From: Terriglobales bacterium
GTDB taxonomy: Bacteria > Acidobacteriota > Terriglobia > Terriglobales > Acidobacteriaceae
Assembly (NCBI GenBank): GCA_035567895.1
Contig: DATMPC010000028.1
Location: 1-64,000, forward strand
Direction of reading: 5' to 3'
Length of the DNA stretch: 64,000 nucleotides
Shown: positions 9,236 through 17,205 of the stretch, in pieces
How positions within the stretch are numbered: the stretch's first letter is position 1
Layout: each line of letters begins with the position of its first letter
Notes under the pieces: model-generated
Seen by the model: only the letters and a program-made list of their open reading frames with translations
What the model was told of the DNA's origin: nothing
Database searches by the model: none
Translations under genes and position numbers: made by a program

Positions 9236-9318
9236 CGGCACTGCCAACGATACTGGCAATTCGAGTTTTTGGGGAGATGCCTGAGAGGCTGCAAGTTGCC
9301 GAACCGCGAGTCGCAGCG

Positions 9319-9344
9319 CGCAAAGTGACTTAAGTTACTTTGCG
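9319..9344. promoter_or_regulatory. 26-bp near-perfect palindrome (candidate operator) upstream of symporter operon
   Basis: CGCAAAGT (9319-9326) and ACTTTGCG (9337-9344) flank a core ACTTAAGT, with only one mismatched pair. Internally it is two tandem AAGTnACTT units. It sits 84 bp before the DUF3311 start, where a repressor of that operon would bind, and just left of the candidate RNA at 9345. Confidence 0.5.
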
Positions 9345-9508
9345 GCCTCGGCCACGTGGGCTACTCTGCTGCTTAGGTTCCGGCGACAAAGGGTGGCCGC
9401 GAGAACGTCATCATTCGACGGCAGGCCCGTCAAAGTTTCTAACGGCTAGGACAACAAAACGAACAGCAGACAAGCGACTGGGCGGACTTCGGTCCGCCCG
9501 ATTTTTTT
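9345..9508 (+). ncRNA. Candidate small structured RNA ending in a strong terminator
   Basis: No ORF explains the plus-strand terminator at 9480-9508, because both flanking genes run leftward. The stretch before it folds: CTCGGCCAC (9347-9355) pairs with GTGGCC-GC-GAG (9391-9401), CGTC pairs with GACG around 9403-9417, and CCGT/ACGG follow. Only a weak promoter (TTGCGG, 16 bp, TACTCT) is seen. The 5' end is therefore a guess. I could not match it to a known RNA family. Confidence 0.4.
9480..9508 (+). terminator. Rho-independent terminator, UUCG tetraloop
   Basis: GGGCGGAC (9480-9487), loop TTCG, GTCCGCCC (9492-9499) followed by seven T (9502-9508). This is an unusually strong plus-strand terminator. 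The minus strand has no T tract here. Confidence 0.85.
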
Positions 9509-9532
9509 GCGCTTCCACTTTGCCGACCATTA

Positions 9533-9594
9533 ACACCAAGACCAAAACCTCACGCGGATGAACGCGGATTTTACGGATTCACGCAGATTTTTTT
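9533..9594. repeat. Relic of a CGCGGAT-type dispersed repeat
   Basis: Contains the irregular repeats CACGCGGATGAACGCGGATT and CGGATTCACGCAGATTT, a pattern scattered in intergenic regions of many soil bacteria. The rest of the 9236-9705 gap has the palindrome, RNA candidate and terminator above, and a short TTATCGCTAATTGCTT sequence like the 58.3-kb repeat. Confidence 0.45.
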
Positions 9595-9705
9595 GGGGAG
9601 TGTGAGATTGAAAGGGACTGCGGCACGCCTCACGCACCCCGCCGAGGACGGCCAGATCCACGTTTTGCGCCTATGTGCTTATCGCTAATTGCTTGTCGCT
9701 GCCTT

Positions 9706-11124
9706 TTACGCCAGCGCGCGCTGGGAGCGCATCCGTCGCATGATGGCGTCAGCGGCGGCGCGTCCCGTGCGCACGCAGTCGGGGATTCCGATTCCGTGGT
9801 AGGCATTGCCGCTGAGGTGCAAGCCGGGGAAACGCTGCATGTGCATTTCCAGGCGTGCGATTCTCAGCAAGTGTCCAACGCCATACTGGGGCATAGCCTT
9901 GTGCCATTTAAAGACACGCACGAGTTGCGGCTCGGCGTCAATGTTCAGGATCTCGCGCATTTCGCGGCGAGCGATTTCAGTAATCTGTTCCTTCGTCTGA
10001 TCCAGAATCTCGGGATCTCGTGAGCCGCCCATAAATACGCGAATGAGCGCAGTGCCTGCGGGAGCTCGGTTCTCGAATTTGTTATGAACGAAGGTACAAG
10101 CGATCATGCGCTTACCTTCCTTGCGCGGGACAAGAAAGCCGAAGCCCGGCGGTAGCGCGATAGCGGCAGCGTCGTAAGCCAGGGCGACCGTTACAGCGGA
10201 GCTATAGGAGATTTCCTGCAGCAGCTCAACCGGACGCTCCGAACCGGGGAGCTCGGCAATCAGTTTGGCGCTGGCATGCGCGGGGAGAGCCAGGATCACA
10301 TGATCGAAGTCTTCAGTGGTCTCTCCGAATCTAAGCCGCCATCCATCCTCTTGGGCCGTCAGCCCGTCGACGATGCGAGAAGGACGCAGTGACTCTCGTT
10401 GTACTTGTCGAACGATCGACTCCACCATGCGCTGCATACCATCCCGCATCGAGGTGAAAAGGGGCTGTGGAGGAGCACTCTTGTGCTGCGATGATCTGGC
10501 CGCCAACGCACCGCGCACAAGACTGCGGTGGCGACACTCCATATCCACCATTAGTGGCAGGGTCGCACGGACGCTGAGCGCAGAGGCGTCGCCGCCATAG
10601 ATGCCAGTCAACAGCGGATCGGCCAAGCGGTCCACCAACTCAGAGGTGAAGTGCCGGGAAACAAAGCTGGCAACGCTTTCATCGTCGTCTGCTCCGAGTG
10701 GCTGCGGTGGCCAGAGATATTCTCGTGCCATGGTTAGCTTCGTTTGGCGGGAAAACAGCCGCGACGTCAGGACGGCCCCCATCCTTGTGGGCACCATCAT
10801 CTGCATCCCCGGGGGAATCGGTTCGAGACGTCCGTTGATCAGAATGTAAGTCTTGCGGTCCTCATCGCGAGAGCCGATGAGTTGAGAGGAGAGGCGCAGA
10901 TCGTCACATAGCTCGCGTGCCCACGGCTTCGTGCTTAGAAATGAATCGGGACCAGCTTCAATAATGCATCCATCGATCCGCTCGGTCTGGATTGCTCCGC
11001 CGAAGCGCGACTCCGCCTCAAGGACGGTGAACGACAGCGGAGCCCCACGACGACGTTCCTGCTCGAGATAAAAAGCGGTCGTCAGACCAGAGATACCACC
11101 GCCAACGATAGCTACACGCGTCAC
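9706..11124 (-). CDS. hemY: Protoporphyrinogen/coproporphyrinogen oxidase, HemY type
   Basis: The 472-residue flavoprotein starts at GTG 11124. The FAD-binding motif VAIVGGGISGLTTAFYL (4-20) is followed by the ADP-ribose Glu (LEAESRFGGAI) and the family's IEAGPDSFLSTKPWA. The C-terminal part has the second FAD contact (GLHLSGNAYHGIGIPDCVRTG). It oxidises protoporphyrinogen IX or coproporphyrinogen III with O2 at the membrane in late haem synthesis. hemE and hemH lie 49 kb away in this window. The choice between the two substrates cannot be made from sequence by eye. Confidence 0.92.
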   Translation of the reverse strand: MTRVAIVGGGISGLTTAFYLEQERRRGAPLSFTVLEAESRFGGAIQTERIDGCIIEAGPDSFLSTKPWARELCDDLRLSSQLIGSRDEDRKTYILINGRLEPIPPGMQMMVPTRMGAVLTSRLFSRQTKLTMAREYLWPPQPLGADDDESVASFVSRHFTSELVDRLADPLLTGIYGGDASALSVRATLPLMVDMECRHRSLVRGALAARSSQHKSAPPQPLFTSMRDGMQRMVESIVRQVQRESLRPSRIVDGLTAQEDGWRLRFGETTEDFDHVILALPAHASAKLIAELPGSERPVELLQEISYSSAVTVALAYDAAAIALPPGFGFLVPRKEGKRMIACTFVHNKFENRAPAGTALIRVFMGGSRDPEILDQTKEQITEIARREMREILNIDAEPQLVRVFKWHKAMPQYGVGHLLRIARLEMHMQRFPGLHLSGNAYHGIGIPDCVRTGRAAADAIMRRMRSQRALA

Positions 11125-11189
11125 CGCAGGAATCCTACATCCGGCGCGAGAACCTGGCTATCCGGCAAACAAACTATGGACTCAAAGGG

Positions 11190-11309
11190 TTATGCGTGCA
11201 TGTATCCCAGCAGCGAGAGAACCATCGTGACGATGATGGCCGCCATCAAGATACGATCATTCCAGGGGGACGAGATAGATTCGGGTTCGCGTTTCGCCTG
11301 GAACTGCAT
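11190..11309 (-). CDS. Small single-span membrane protein (39 aa)
   Basis: The frame reads MQFQAKREPE, SISSPWNDRI, LMAAIIVTMV, LSLLGYMHA. A polar N-terminus of about 20 residues precedes one hydrophobic helix (about 20-36). A ribosome site (AGGAGA) lies 5 bases before the ATG. It is 65 bp upstream of hemY on the same strand and could be cotranscribed with it. It is too short for most gene callers. The function is unknown; association with the haem oxidase is only inferred from position. Confidence 0.6.
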   Translation of the reverse strand: MQFQAKREPESISSPWNDRILMAAIIVTMVLSLLGYMHA

Positions 11310-11419
11310 GTTCGTCTCCTGGAACACCACATTGGTACAACATCTGATTAACATGGAAATGAGAAAGTTGCACGTAATCAGAAGTAATCCGCGTTTCAGA
11401 TACAGTAACCGTATTGGTG

Positions 11420-12457
11420 ATGGCGAACCGCACCTTAATCCGTGCCCTGCCCAAGGCTGAATTGCACTTGCATCTCGAGGGTACCGTTACCCCGGAAGCT
11501 CTCGCTGAGCTCAGCCGCCGCCACGATAGGAATCCTCTCACCCTCGAGGAGGCTACTCGGTTGTACGAGTATGCCGACTTCAACGGATTTCTCATGGCCT
11601 TCAAAGCCGTTACCGAGCGATTGCTTACCTCGGAGGATTTCGAGCTCATCACTTATCGCATCATTGAACGCCTGCATGAGGAAGGAGTACTCCATGCTGA
11701 GGTCTACGTGTCTGTTGGTGTCGTTCATTGGCGCCAGCAGGAGTTTGAGCCTCTATTTGAAGGGATGGAACGGGGGCTAGAGCGCGGCCAACGAGACTTC
11801 GGCGTATCGGTCCTTTGGATCTTCGACGCGGTTCGTCACTTTGGAGTAGAGCCGGCGAAACGGGTTTTCGAACTGGCAATTCAATACAAAGACCGACACG
11901 TGATTGGAGTTGGCCTAGGCGGGGACGAAGTCCGGGGGCCGGCCGAACAATTTCGCGATCTGTATCGATACGCGGCGGACAATGGCCTGCGGCTGACAGC
12001 TCATGCGGGAGAAAGTACCGGACCAGAGTCTATTTGGGCGGCGTTGAATATCGGCGCTGAGCGCTTGGGGCATGTCCTGAGCGCCGTGCGCGATCCCGAA
12101 CTAATCGAAGTACTGGCGCAGCGCCAGATTCCAGTAGAGATATGCATTTCCAGCAATCTCCGCACCGGCTGTTTGCCCAACATTGACCAGCATCCGGTGC
12201 GTCGGCTGTTCGATGCTGGGCTTCTCGTGACCCTGAACACTGATGATCCGGCGATGTTTCATACCTCTCTGACTCGCGAATATGAACTTGCCCAAGATGT
12301 TTTCGGGTTTACCGATGAGCACGTCCGCGAGCTCGCGCGGAACTCGCTGGAAGCGTCATTCTTGGCTGCCGAGAAGAAGGTACTGATGCTCCGAAAATTT
12401 GACAAGGAGGTCGAGAGGTCAGAGGTGTCGCTTCAGGAGAGAATTTCGAATGAATAG
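11420..12457 (+). CDS. add: Adenosine deaminase family protein
   Basis: The 345-residue protein has the zinc-binding HLHLEG (His16, His18) near the N-terminus, the catalytic AHAGES segment around 194-199, an SSN substrate motif (CISSNLRTG), and the NTDDPAMF loop with the two Asp near 275. These define the adenosine/AMP/adenine deaminase branch of the amidohydrolase superfamily. ATG 11420 was chosen over TTG 11414. It deaminates adenosine to inosine; a role on aminodeoxyfutalosine in menaquinone synthesis is possible for this branch. The last 25 bp overlap the convergent vapC gene. Confidence 0.85.
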   Translation: MANRTLIRALPKAELHLHLEGTVTPEALAELSRRHDRNPLTLEEATRLYEYADFNGFLMAFKAVTERLLTSEDFELITYRIIERLHEEGVLHAEVYVSVGVVHWRQQEFEPLFEGMERGLERGQRDFGVSVLWIFDAVRHFGVEPAKRVFELAIQYKDRHVIGVGLGGDEVRGPAEQFRDLYRYAADNGLRLTAHAGESTGPESIWAALNIGAERLGHVLSAVRDPELIEVLAQRQIPVEICISSNLRTGCLPNIDQHPVRRLFDAGLLVTLNTDDPAMFHTSLTREYELAQDVFGFTDEHVRELARNSLEASFLAAEKKVLMLRKFDKEVERSEVSLQERISNE

Positions 12458-12846
12458 TGGCGGTGTCCGCTACGCCAGCGATACGCCTCGAAATCGTTGC
12501 GATCGATAGTGAATACCTTACGCGTTCGGAGCGACTCAGCGGCTACGACCAGGGAAGCATCGGCAAGATCCATCGGATGATCGGCATATAACTCCATCAG
12601 CTCGAAGGCCCGGACAAGGGCCGGCTTGGTAAAAAACCAGATCGATAGACCGCCGCCGGAAATGAATTCCCGAAGCCGGTCAGCGCCGCGGCTCTGAGGT
12701 TGCAATAAGTGAAAGGCTTCGGTTAACACTGGGATCGTGGAATTGATAGGTTCGTGAATGCCTTCAAGTGTTTCCGCGCACTGCCGATGAAGAGAATCCT
12801 GCGGATCGAACAACGCAACGAGCGGGCCTGCATCGATTAGAATCAC
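12433..12846 (-). CDS. PIN-domain toxin, VapC-like
   Basis: The 137-residue protein begins MILIDAGPLVALFD with the first acidic residue Asp5 of the PIN nuclease site. Glu near 44 (TEAFHLL), Asp near 98 (MDLADASLV) and Asp near 117 (TIDRNDF) complete the metal-binding set. VapC toxins cleave RNA, often tRNA or rRNA. The start overlaps the antitoxin stop (12843-12846, ATGA), the classic vapBC arrangement. The gene end overlaps the adenosine deaminase end by 25 bp. Confidence 0.9.
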   Translation of the reverse strand: MILIDAGPLVALFDPQDSLHRQCAETLEGIHEPINSTIPVLTEAFHLLQPQSRGADRLREFISGGGLSIWFFTKPALVRAFELMELYADHPMDLADASLVVAAESLRTRKVFTIDRNDFEAYRWRSGHRHYSFEILS

Positions 12847-13103
12847 CGCTTGAATTTCTTCTTCAAGGCTCGACTAACTCCGCGGCGAACCTCAGCGGAA
12901 GAGTCGTTAGCCCAACCACCAGCTCCGAGATCGAGACTCTTGTAAACATCGTAGGGTCGTCGCACAGCTTCTGATGCGACCCGTTCCCGAAACGCCCTCA
13001 AGCCATGCTTGAGCGCTTCGGAAATCGGCAGACCGGTGGCCTCACGGATTTCCTGCAAGACCGCTTCAGCCTCTTCGTCGAGTCTCACGGTTCGAATCGC
13101 CAT
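12843..13103 (-). CDS. Antitoxin, ribbon-helix-helix VapB-like
   Basis: The 86-residue protein starts MAIRTVRLDEEAEAVLQEIR, a ribbon-helix-helix strand and helix, followed by ATGLPISEALKHGLRAF as the second helix. The C-terminal part (about 45-86) is basic and would wrap the PIN toxin. The dimer would bind the repeats just upstream (13109-13128) and repress its own operon. Confidence 0.85.
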   Translation of the reverse strand: MAIRTVRLDEEAEAVLQEIREATGLPISEALKHGLRAFRERVASEAVRRPYDVYKSLDLGAGGWANDSSAEVRRGVSRALKKKFKR

Positions 13104-13108
13104 ATTCT

Positions 13109-13128
13109 GTATTACATACCGTATTACA
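13109..13128. promoter_or_regulatory. Direct-repeat operator of the toxin-antitoxin operon
   Basis: GTATTACA occurs twice (13109-13116 and 13121-13128), 12 bp apart, 5 bp before the antitoxin start codon. The outer CTGTA/TACAG also forms an inverted repeat. Spacing near one helical turn suits a ribbon-helix-helix repressor. Confidence 0.55.
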
Positions 13129-13214
13129 GATCAGGCCAGAGGGTCAAGATAAACCTGCGGTGCACTCACCCTCAGTCGAAACGCGTTGGTAACAGGGCTG
13201 TGCCACAAAAGAAT

Positions 13215-13240
13215 AAACCCCTCGCAGAGCGAGGGGTTTT
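13215..13240. terminator. Bidirectional rho-independent terminator
   Basis: AAACCCCTCGC (13215-13225) and GCGAGGGGTTT (13229-13239) make an 11-bp stem with an AGA loop. T-rich tracts follow on both strands. It terminates the leftward TPR lipoprotein gene poorly placed before it? No: it lies downstream of that gene's stop at 13262, so it ends the 13262-14113 transcript. Confidence 0.8.
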
Positions 13241-13261
13241 ACTAGGAGCCGTTCTTCCTGG

Positions 13262-14113
13262 CTACTGAGTCGGCTTCGGCTGGTCGAGGACGATTCCACC
13301 GGGGCCCTGCTGTTTTTCGGCTTTGGCCTTTTTGGTTTCCATCGTCTTCTTCACCCAGTCGTCTGCCGTCGCCAGATCCTGTTTGCGCGCATCGGAATCG
13401 CCGCACTCAAGGTCGGCCTTCTCACGGAACAGCAGATTCAAATATGCCATGGCATCGTCATAGTCTTTACGAAGCTCAATTGCCTTGTTTAGATCGTCGA
13501 TGCCTTCCTGCACTAACTGCTGGTTCTTCCCTTGAAGGTCAGAACAGAGCTTCTTGTCCTTGATGGGCTCGTCCGCTCTGATGCCGGCGCCGGTCTTGGC
13601 GTCCATGCGACGCTTGTAGGCTTCGGTCCAGTCAATCACGGCAACGGAGTAATAGGCTTCAGGGTCACTGGGATCGCTCTTGATCACCTGCGCATGATAA
13701 TCCTTCGCCTGATCGAGGTACTTCAACTTGTCTTCCGGCTTGCTTGCGCCGCTTGCCATATTGAAGTAGAGCGAAGCGATGCCTTTCAGGCTCCCGATTT
13801 CGCCGGGATTCTTCTCGAGCTGCTTCTTGAATTCATCAATTGCCTGGTTGCAGTTCCGCGTATTTTCAGGAGTATCTACTCCAGGAACGCACTGCTGGGC
13901 ATAGGCCGTGGCCAAATAGAGCCGGGCTACGGAAAGATTCGGATCGAGGCTAACCGCGTTTTTGAAATGTTCGATAGCGGCGTCATACTGCGCGCTCCGA
14001 TAGGACTGAACACCCTTATTCAGTTGATCTCGGGCTCTGAGCTTGTCGCATCCAACCCCAGTCAGTGACGCGGCAATCGCGAGCACTACTAGGAAACGTC
14101 CGCTTCTGTTCAT
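13262..14113 (-). CDS. TPR-repeat lipoprotein
   Basis: The 283-residue protein has a lipoprotein-like signal (LTGVGC, Cys near 22) followed by several tetratricopeptide repeats: QLNKGVQSYRSAQYDAAIEHFKNAV, then a segment around residues 70-110, and EGIDDLNKAIELRKDYDDAMAYLNL. The C-terminal 35 residues are Lys/Gln/Pro rich. ATG 14113 was chosen; the upstream in-frame residues lack any signal. It follows exbD-exbD on the same strand, so it may assist the TonB system or outer-membrane assembly as a protein-interaction scaffold (inference). Confidence 0.8.
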   Translation of the reverse strand: MNRSGRFLVVLAIAASLTGVGCDKLRARDQLNKGVQSYRSAQYDAAIEHFKNAVSLDPNLSVARLYLATAYAQQCVPGVDTPENTRNCNQAIDEFKKQLEKNPGEIGSLKGIASLYFNMASGASKPEDKLKYLDQAKDYHAQVIKSDPSDPEAYYSVAVIDWTEAYKRRMDAKTGAGIRADEPIKDKKLCSDLQGKNQQLVQEGIDDLNKAIELRKDYDDAMAYLNLLFREKADLECGDSDARKQDLATADDWVKKTMETKKAKAEKQQGPGGIVLDQPKPTQ

Positions 14114-14305
14114 GAAGTCTTCCCAGCTCCTTGAAGAGCAAAAACTCAAAAATATATGCCGCGATTTGATCACGGCATTGTACAACGTGGCTTTCAGCGC
14201 TCGGCTTTCCGCCTTCAGCCCAGTCTTCGTTCTCGAACACCAAAAGAAAGAGTTCGTGGTGCCGTCACGCCGCTTCGCAGCTGAATGCCGAGTGCTAACT
14301 CTGCC

Positions 14306-14749
14306 TTACTGCCCTGCTTCGATCTTCGCCGTAATCAGACCGACTTTGTCGACGTTAGACGCATGCGCGATATCGATGACCTGCGCCACATCGGAAAATG
14401 GAACGTCGTCATCGCCTTTCACGAACATTATTCGCTCAGCTCGCGTCTTGAAGATGTCAGACAGGCGAGTCTGGAGTTCATCCCAGCTAACTGGATCCTG
14501 GTTGATCTTCAGCGTCGGACGTTGTCCTGGAGCCGCCTGAACCACCTGGACTACGATAGTTCGATCATTGGGCTCCTGTTGCTTCTGCTTATCCTTGGGA
14601 GGCTGAGGGACCAAGGCATCAAGACCGCGAGGAGTCAGCGGAGTGATCACCATGAAGATGATCAGCAACACGAGAAGCACATCGATAAGTGGCGTTACGT
14701 TGATATTTGCTGCGGGACCTCCACCGTGGTCCCCGACTGCCATTGCCAT
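14306..14749 (-). CDS. exbD: ExbD/TolR-family biopolymer transport protein (second copy)
   Basis: The 147-residue protein has a short cytoplasmic N-terminus, one membrane helix with the proton-path Asp (INVTPLIDVLLVLLIIFMV, Asp near 23), and a periplasmic domain. It would form the TonB-energising channel with ExbB. It is the second of two tandem ExbD genes, 43 bp after the first; paired exbD genes are common where TonB-dependent receptors are numerous. The two copies differ in their periplasmic domains, so they may be non-equivalent subunits. Confidence 0.92.
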   Translation of the reverse strand: MAMAVGDHGGGPAANINVTPLIDVLLVLLIIFMVITPLTPRGLDALVPQPPKDKQKQQEPNDRTIVVQVVQAAPGQRPTLKINQDPVSWDELQTRLSDIFKTRAERIMFVKGDDDVPFSDVAQVIDIAHASNVDKVGLITAKIEAGQ

Positions 14750-14792
14750 ATAAAACCCTTTTCCGTTCTACCGGTGCCGGCAGAACCTGGAA

Positions 14793-15266
14793 TTATTCAC
14801 CGCCCGCCTGTCCAGTCGCTCCCGGAGGCGTCTTGCGCTCAGCCAAAGGCTGCCGCTGCTCCGTCAAAAGACCGAGCTGATCGACACCAGCGGATCGGAC
14901 GTTGTCCACAACTGCGACCACGCTGCCGTACTTTGCGCGCGCGTCCGCTTTAACGTAAACGCGCTTATCAACCTTGTTAGCGAGTCGATCTCGTACCTTG
15001 TCGCTGAGCTGATCGGCACCGATCAAATCGTTGCCAAAGAAAACCTTATTGTCGCGAGTAACCGCGATCAGAATCGCGTCTTCCTTATCGGCATCCGGCA
15101 TCTGCTCAGGATTCGTGGTCTTCGCGAGTTCGACTGCGCGACCGTGCTGCAGCATCGGCGTGATGACCATGAAAATGATCAGGAGTACCAGCATCACGTC
15201 CACCATCGGCGTTACATTGATGTCGGAATTGACCTTTTTACCTTCGTCTCGTTTTGCTAAAGCCAT
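14793..15266 (-). CDS. exbD: ExbD/TolR-family biopolymer transport protein (first copy)
   Basis: The 157-residue protein carries the single N-terminal helix with the conserved Asp (INVTPMVDVMLVLLIIFMV, residues about 17-35) and a periplasmic domain ending in a Gly/Ala/Thr tail. It lies between exbB and the second exbD, all leftward. The role is proton-driven energising of TonB. Confidence 0.93.
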   Translation of the reverse strand: MALAKRDEGKKVNSDINVTPMVDVMLVLLIIFMVITPMLQHGRAVELAKTTNPEQMPDADKEDAILIAVTRDNKVFFGNDLIGADQLSDKVRDRLANKVDKRVYVKADARAKYGSVVAVVDNVRSAGVDQLGLLTEQRQPLAERKTPPGATGQAGGE

Positions 15267-15358
15267 TGTGTTTGCCTATTCTCGATTTCGATACGCACCA
15301 TGGTAGAGACCAGCATGCTGTCTCTACCATCGTGTTGGAGGACTAACCAAGCCTGCGT

Positions 15359-16111
15359 CTAACGACGTCCGCTGCGCTTCAGGAAATAATCGATCAACTC
15401 AGAGGACGAGTTATCCATCTCCACGTCAAAAGCCTCGACCTTATTCGTGAAGTAGTTGAACATCATCACGGCCGGGATAGCGACGAACAATCCGATCGCC
15501 GTGGTCACTAGAGCTTCCGAAATACCACCGGCGACGGCACCCAAACCTGAGGTCTTCTGCGCTGAGATTTGCCGGAAGGCGTTCAGAATGCCGATCACGG
15601 TACCGAACAGTCCTACGAACGGGGCCGTCGAGCCAATCGTCGCTAAACCACCGAGGCCGCGCTTCAGCTCGGCGTGAACGATGGCTTCGGCGCGCTCCAA
15701 CGCGCGCTTGCTGGCCTCGATCTGTTCGCCGGGAATATCGTTGGAATCGCCGTGCGCCTTGAATTCCTGCAGTCCAGCGGTAACCACCTTGGCCAGATGC
15801 GATTTCTTGTTGCGCTCGGCCACGCGGATGGCCTCGTCGATCTTTCCATCGCGCAGCGCACCAGCAACCTGAGGCGCAAAGGCGCGAGACTGTTTGCGGG
15901 CAGCGTTAAATGCGATGTAGCGGTCAATCATCACGCCGATCGACCACGCGGACATGATGAAAAGGACAATGACGACGAGGCGCGCTGGCCAGCCCATCTG
16001 CTTCCACAGCGAAATCGGATCCCATCCGACTTCGGCTTCACCCTGAAGCAGCATGGCGAAGGCAGGCAGCTTGTAATACGCCACCGTTGCGAGAGTTGCC
16101 AATTGAATCAC
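15359..16111 (-). CDS. exbB: ExbB/TolQ/MotA-family proton channel protein
   Basis: The 250-residue protein has three membrane helices (about 45-62, 150-172 and 190-212) and the family signature GLGGLATIGSTAPFVGLFGT. It starts at GTG 16111 with a ribosome site GAGGAGG upstream. It assembles with ExbD as the proton channel that powers TonB. It is 301 bp downstream of tonB and 93 bp upstream of exbD. Confidence 0.93.
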   Translation of the reverse strand: MIQLATLATVAYYKLPAFAMLLQGEAEVGWDPISLWKQMGWPARLVVIVLFIMSAWSIGVMIDRYIAFNAARKQSRAFAPQVAGALRDGKIDEAIRVAERNKKSHLAKVVTAGLQEFKAHGDSNDIPGEQIEASKRALERAEAIVHAELKRGLGGLATIGSTAPFVGLFGTVIGILNAFRQISAQKTSGLGAVAGGISEALVTTAIGLFVAIPAVMMFNYFTNKVEAFDVEMDNSSSELIDYFLKRSGRR

Positions 16112-16337
16112 TTGAGTTAGTCCTCCTCAGAACTTGTTTGATTGCGACAAGATCTCAAACATGAATATAAAGTCGCATCGTTATCTAAATTCGACTCCGG
16201 CTCAGCGCTGGATGTTCCCAACCTACGATCGGAGCTACCAGCAAGAACACTGAATCTACAAACCTCCGGCGTAATCCGAAGGCAAGGTGCGCAATTTACC
16301 AATGGAAAAAGCTGGATACAGAAACTACAGAACTGCA

Positions 16338-16359
16338 GGAGAGGCAGCTCTGCCTCTCC
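16338..16359. terminator. GC-rich hairpin after tonB
   Basis: GGAGAGGC, loop AGCTCT, GCCTCTCC. It lies in the 16112-16412 gap between tonB and exbB. A CTTTTC follows on the plus strand only, so it is a weak fit to a tonB terminator and may be a processing hairpin. Nothing else is recognised in the gap except the exbB ribosome site. Confidence 0.35.
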
Positions 16360-16412
16360 CTTTTCATTCAGAAGCTACTTTGTTTCAAGAGGTTTCCCAG
16401 CTCCTCTCGCCT

Positions 16413-17141
16413 CTAACCGCCGCTCAGGGTGAAATTCACCTGGATGGTGGTTTCTACTTCTACAGCTTCGCCGTTCAGGATGTACGGCTTATAGCGCCAT
16501 TGACGCACAGCTTCGATCGCAGACTGGTACAACATCGGCGGTCCACTGACAGCGCGCAAGTTCTCGATGGTTCCGCCTTTGCTGATCGTAGCCTGCAAAA
16601 CCACCTGTCCTTGAATGCGAGCGGTCTTGGCGATAGCCGGGTATACCGGATTCGGTCCCGATATCTTGTTGCCTGCAACTACACCGGAGGACACGCGAAC
16701 CCTCTGTGGCGGCGCAACCTTAGGAGGCGGAAGCGAAGAGCCAACGATACCGCCGAGCACGCCACCCATGGTGCCGCCGGCCACGCCACCGACTACACCA
16801 CCAACAACGCCTGCCATTTGTGGCGGTGCTTCGTCTTCCTTCACCATCTTTATTTCTTTGGGAATCTTGGTTGGAGCGCGAAGCTGATTGTTGACCATTT
16901 CCGTTTGGACCTTCACGACCTTCACCACTGCTGCCGGAGGTGGCGGCGGGGGTGGGGGCGGAGGTGGGGGTGCAACCAGGAAGGTCATCAACTGCTGCTT
17001 GGGTAACGCTTCCGTGTAAATGAGCGGGATAAGAACCATCACGCCGAGCAACAACATCTGTAACCCAAAAGACAAAAAGGTAGTGATGCCGCGCTTGGTT
17101 TTTAGTCTTCCCGAAGACTCGACCAGGCTGTCCTCAAACAT
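16413..17141 (-). CDS. tonB: TonB energy-transducing protein
   Basis: The 242-residue protein has an N-terminal membrane helix (about 27-43), a run of about twelve prolines that would span the periplasm, a Gly/Val-rich linker (GVVGGVVGGVAGG) and the C-terminal TonB domain with YPAIAKTARIQGQVVLQATI and the ending AVRQWRYKPYILNGEAVEV. ATG 17141 has a ribosome site (GGAGA) 6 bases before. It transmits proton-motive force from ExbBD to outer-membrane receptors such as those at 23-30 kb. Confidence 0.93.
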   Translation of the reverse strand: MFEDSLVESSGRLKTKRGITTFLSFGLQMLLLGVMVLIPLIYTEALPKQQLMTFLVAPPPPPPPPPPPPAAVVKVVKVQTEMVNNQLRAPTKIPKEIKMVKEDEAPPQMAGVVGGVVGGVAGGTMGGVLGGIVGSSLPPPKVAPPQRVRVSSGVVAGNKISGPNPVYPAIAKTARIQGQVVLQATISKGGTIENLRAVSGPPMLYQSAIEAVRQWRYKPYILNGEAVEVETTIQVNFTLSGG

Positions 17142-17205
17142 AGCCAATCTCCATCAGGGGCACTTCTACTTAGATAGACACCGCTAGGGCCGAATTTGCT
17201 CCCAG

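Noticed and set aside
9480-9508. Terminator of hemY or of a riboswitch for the symporter operon
   Set aside because: The T tract is on the plus strand, while hemY and the symporter operon are on the minus strand.
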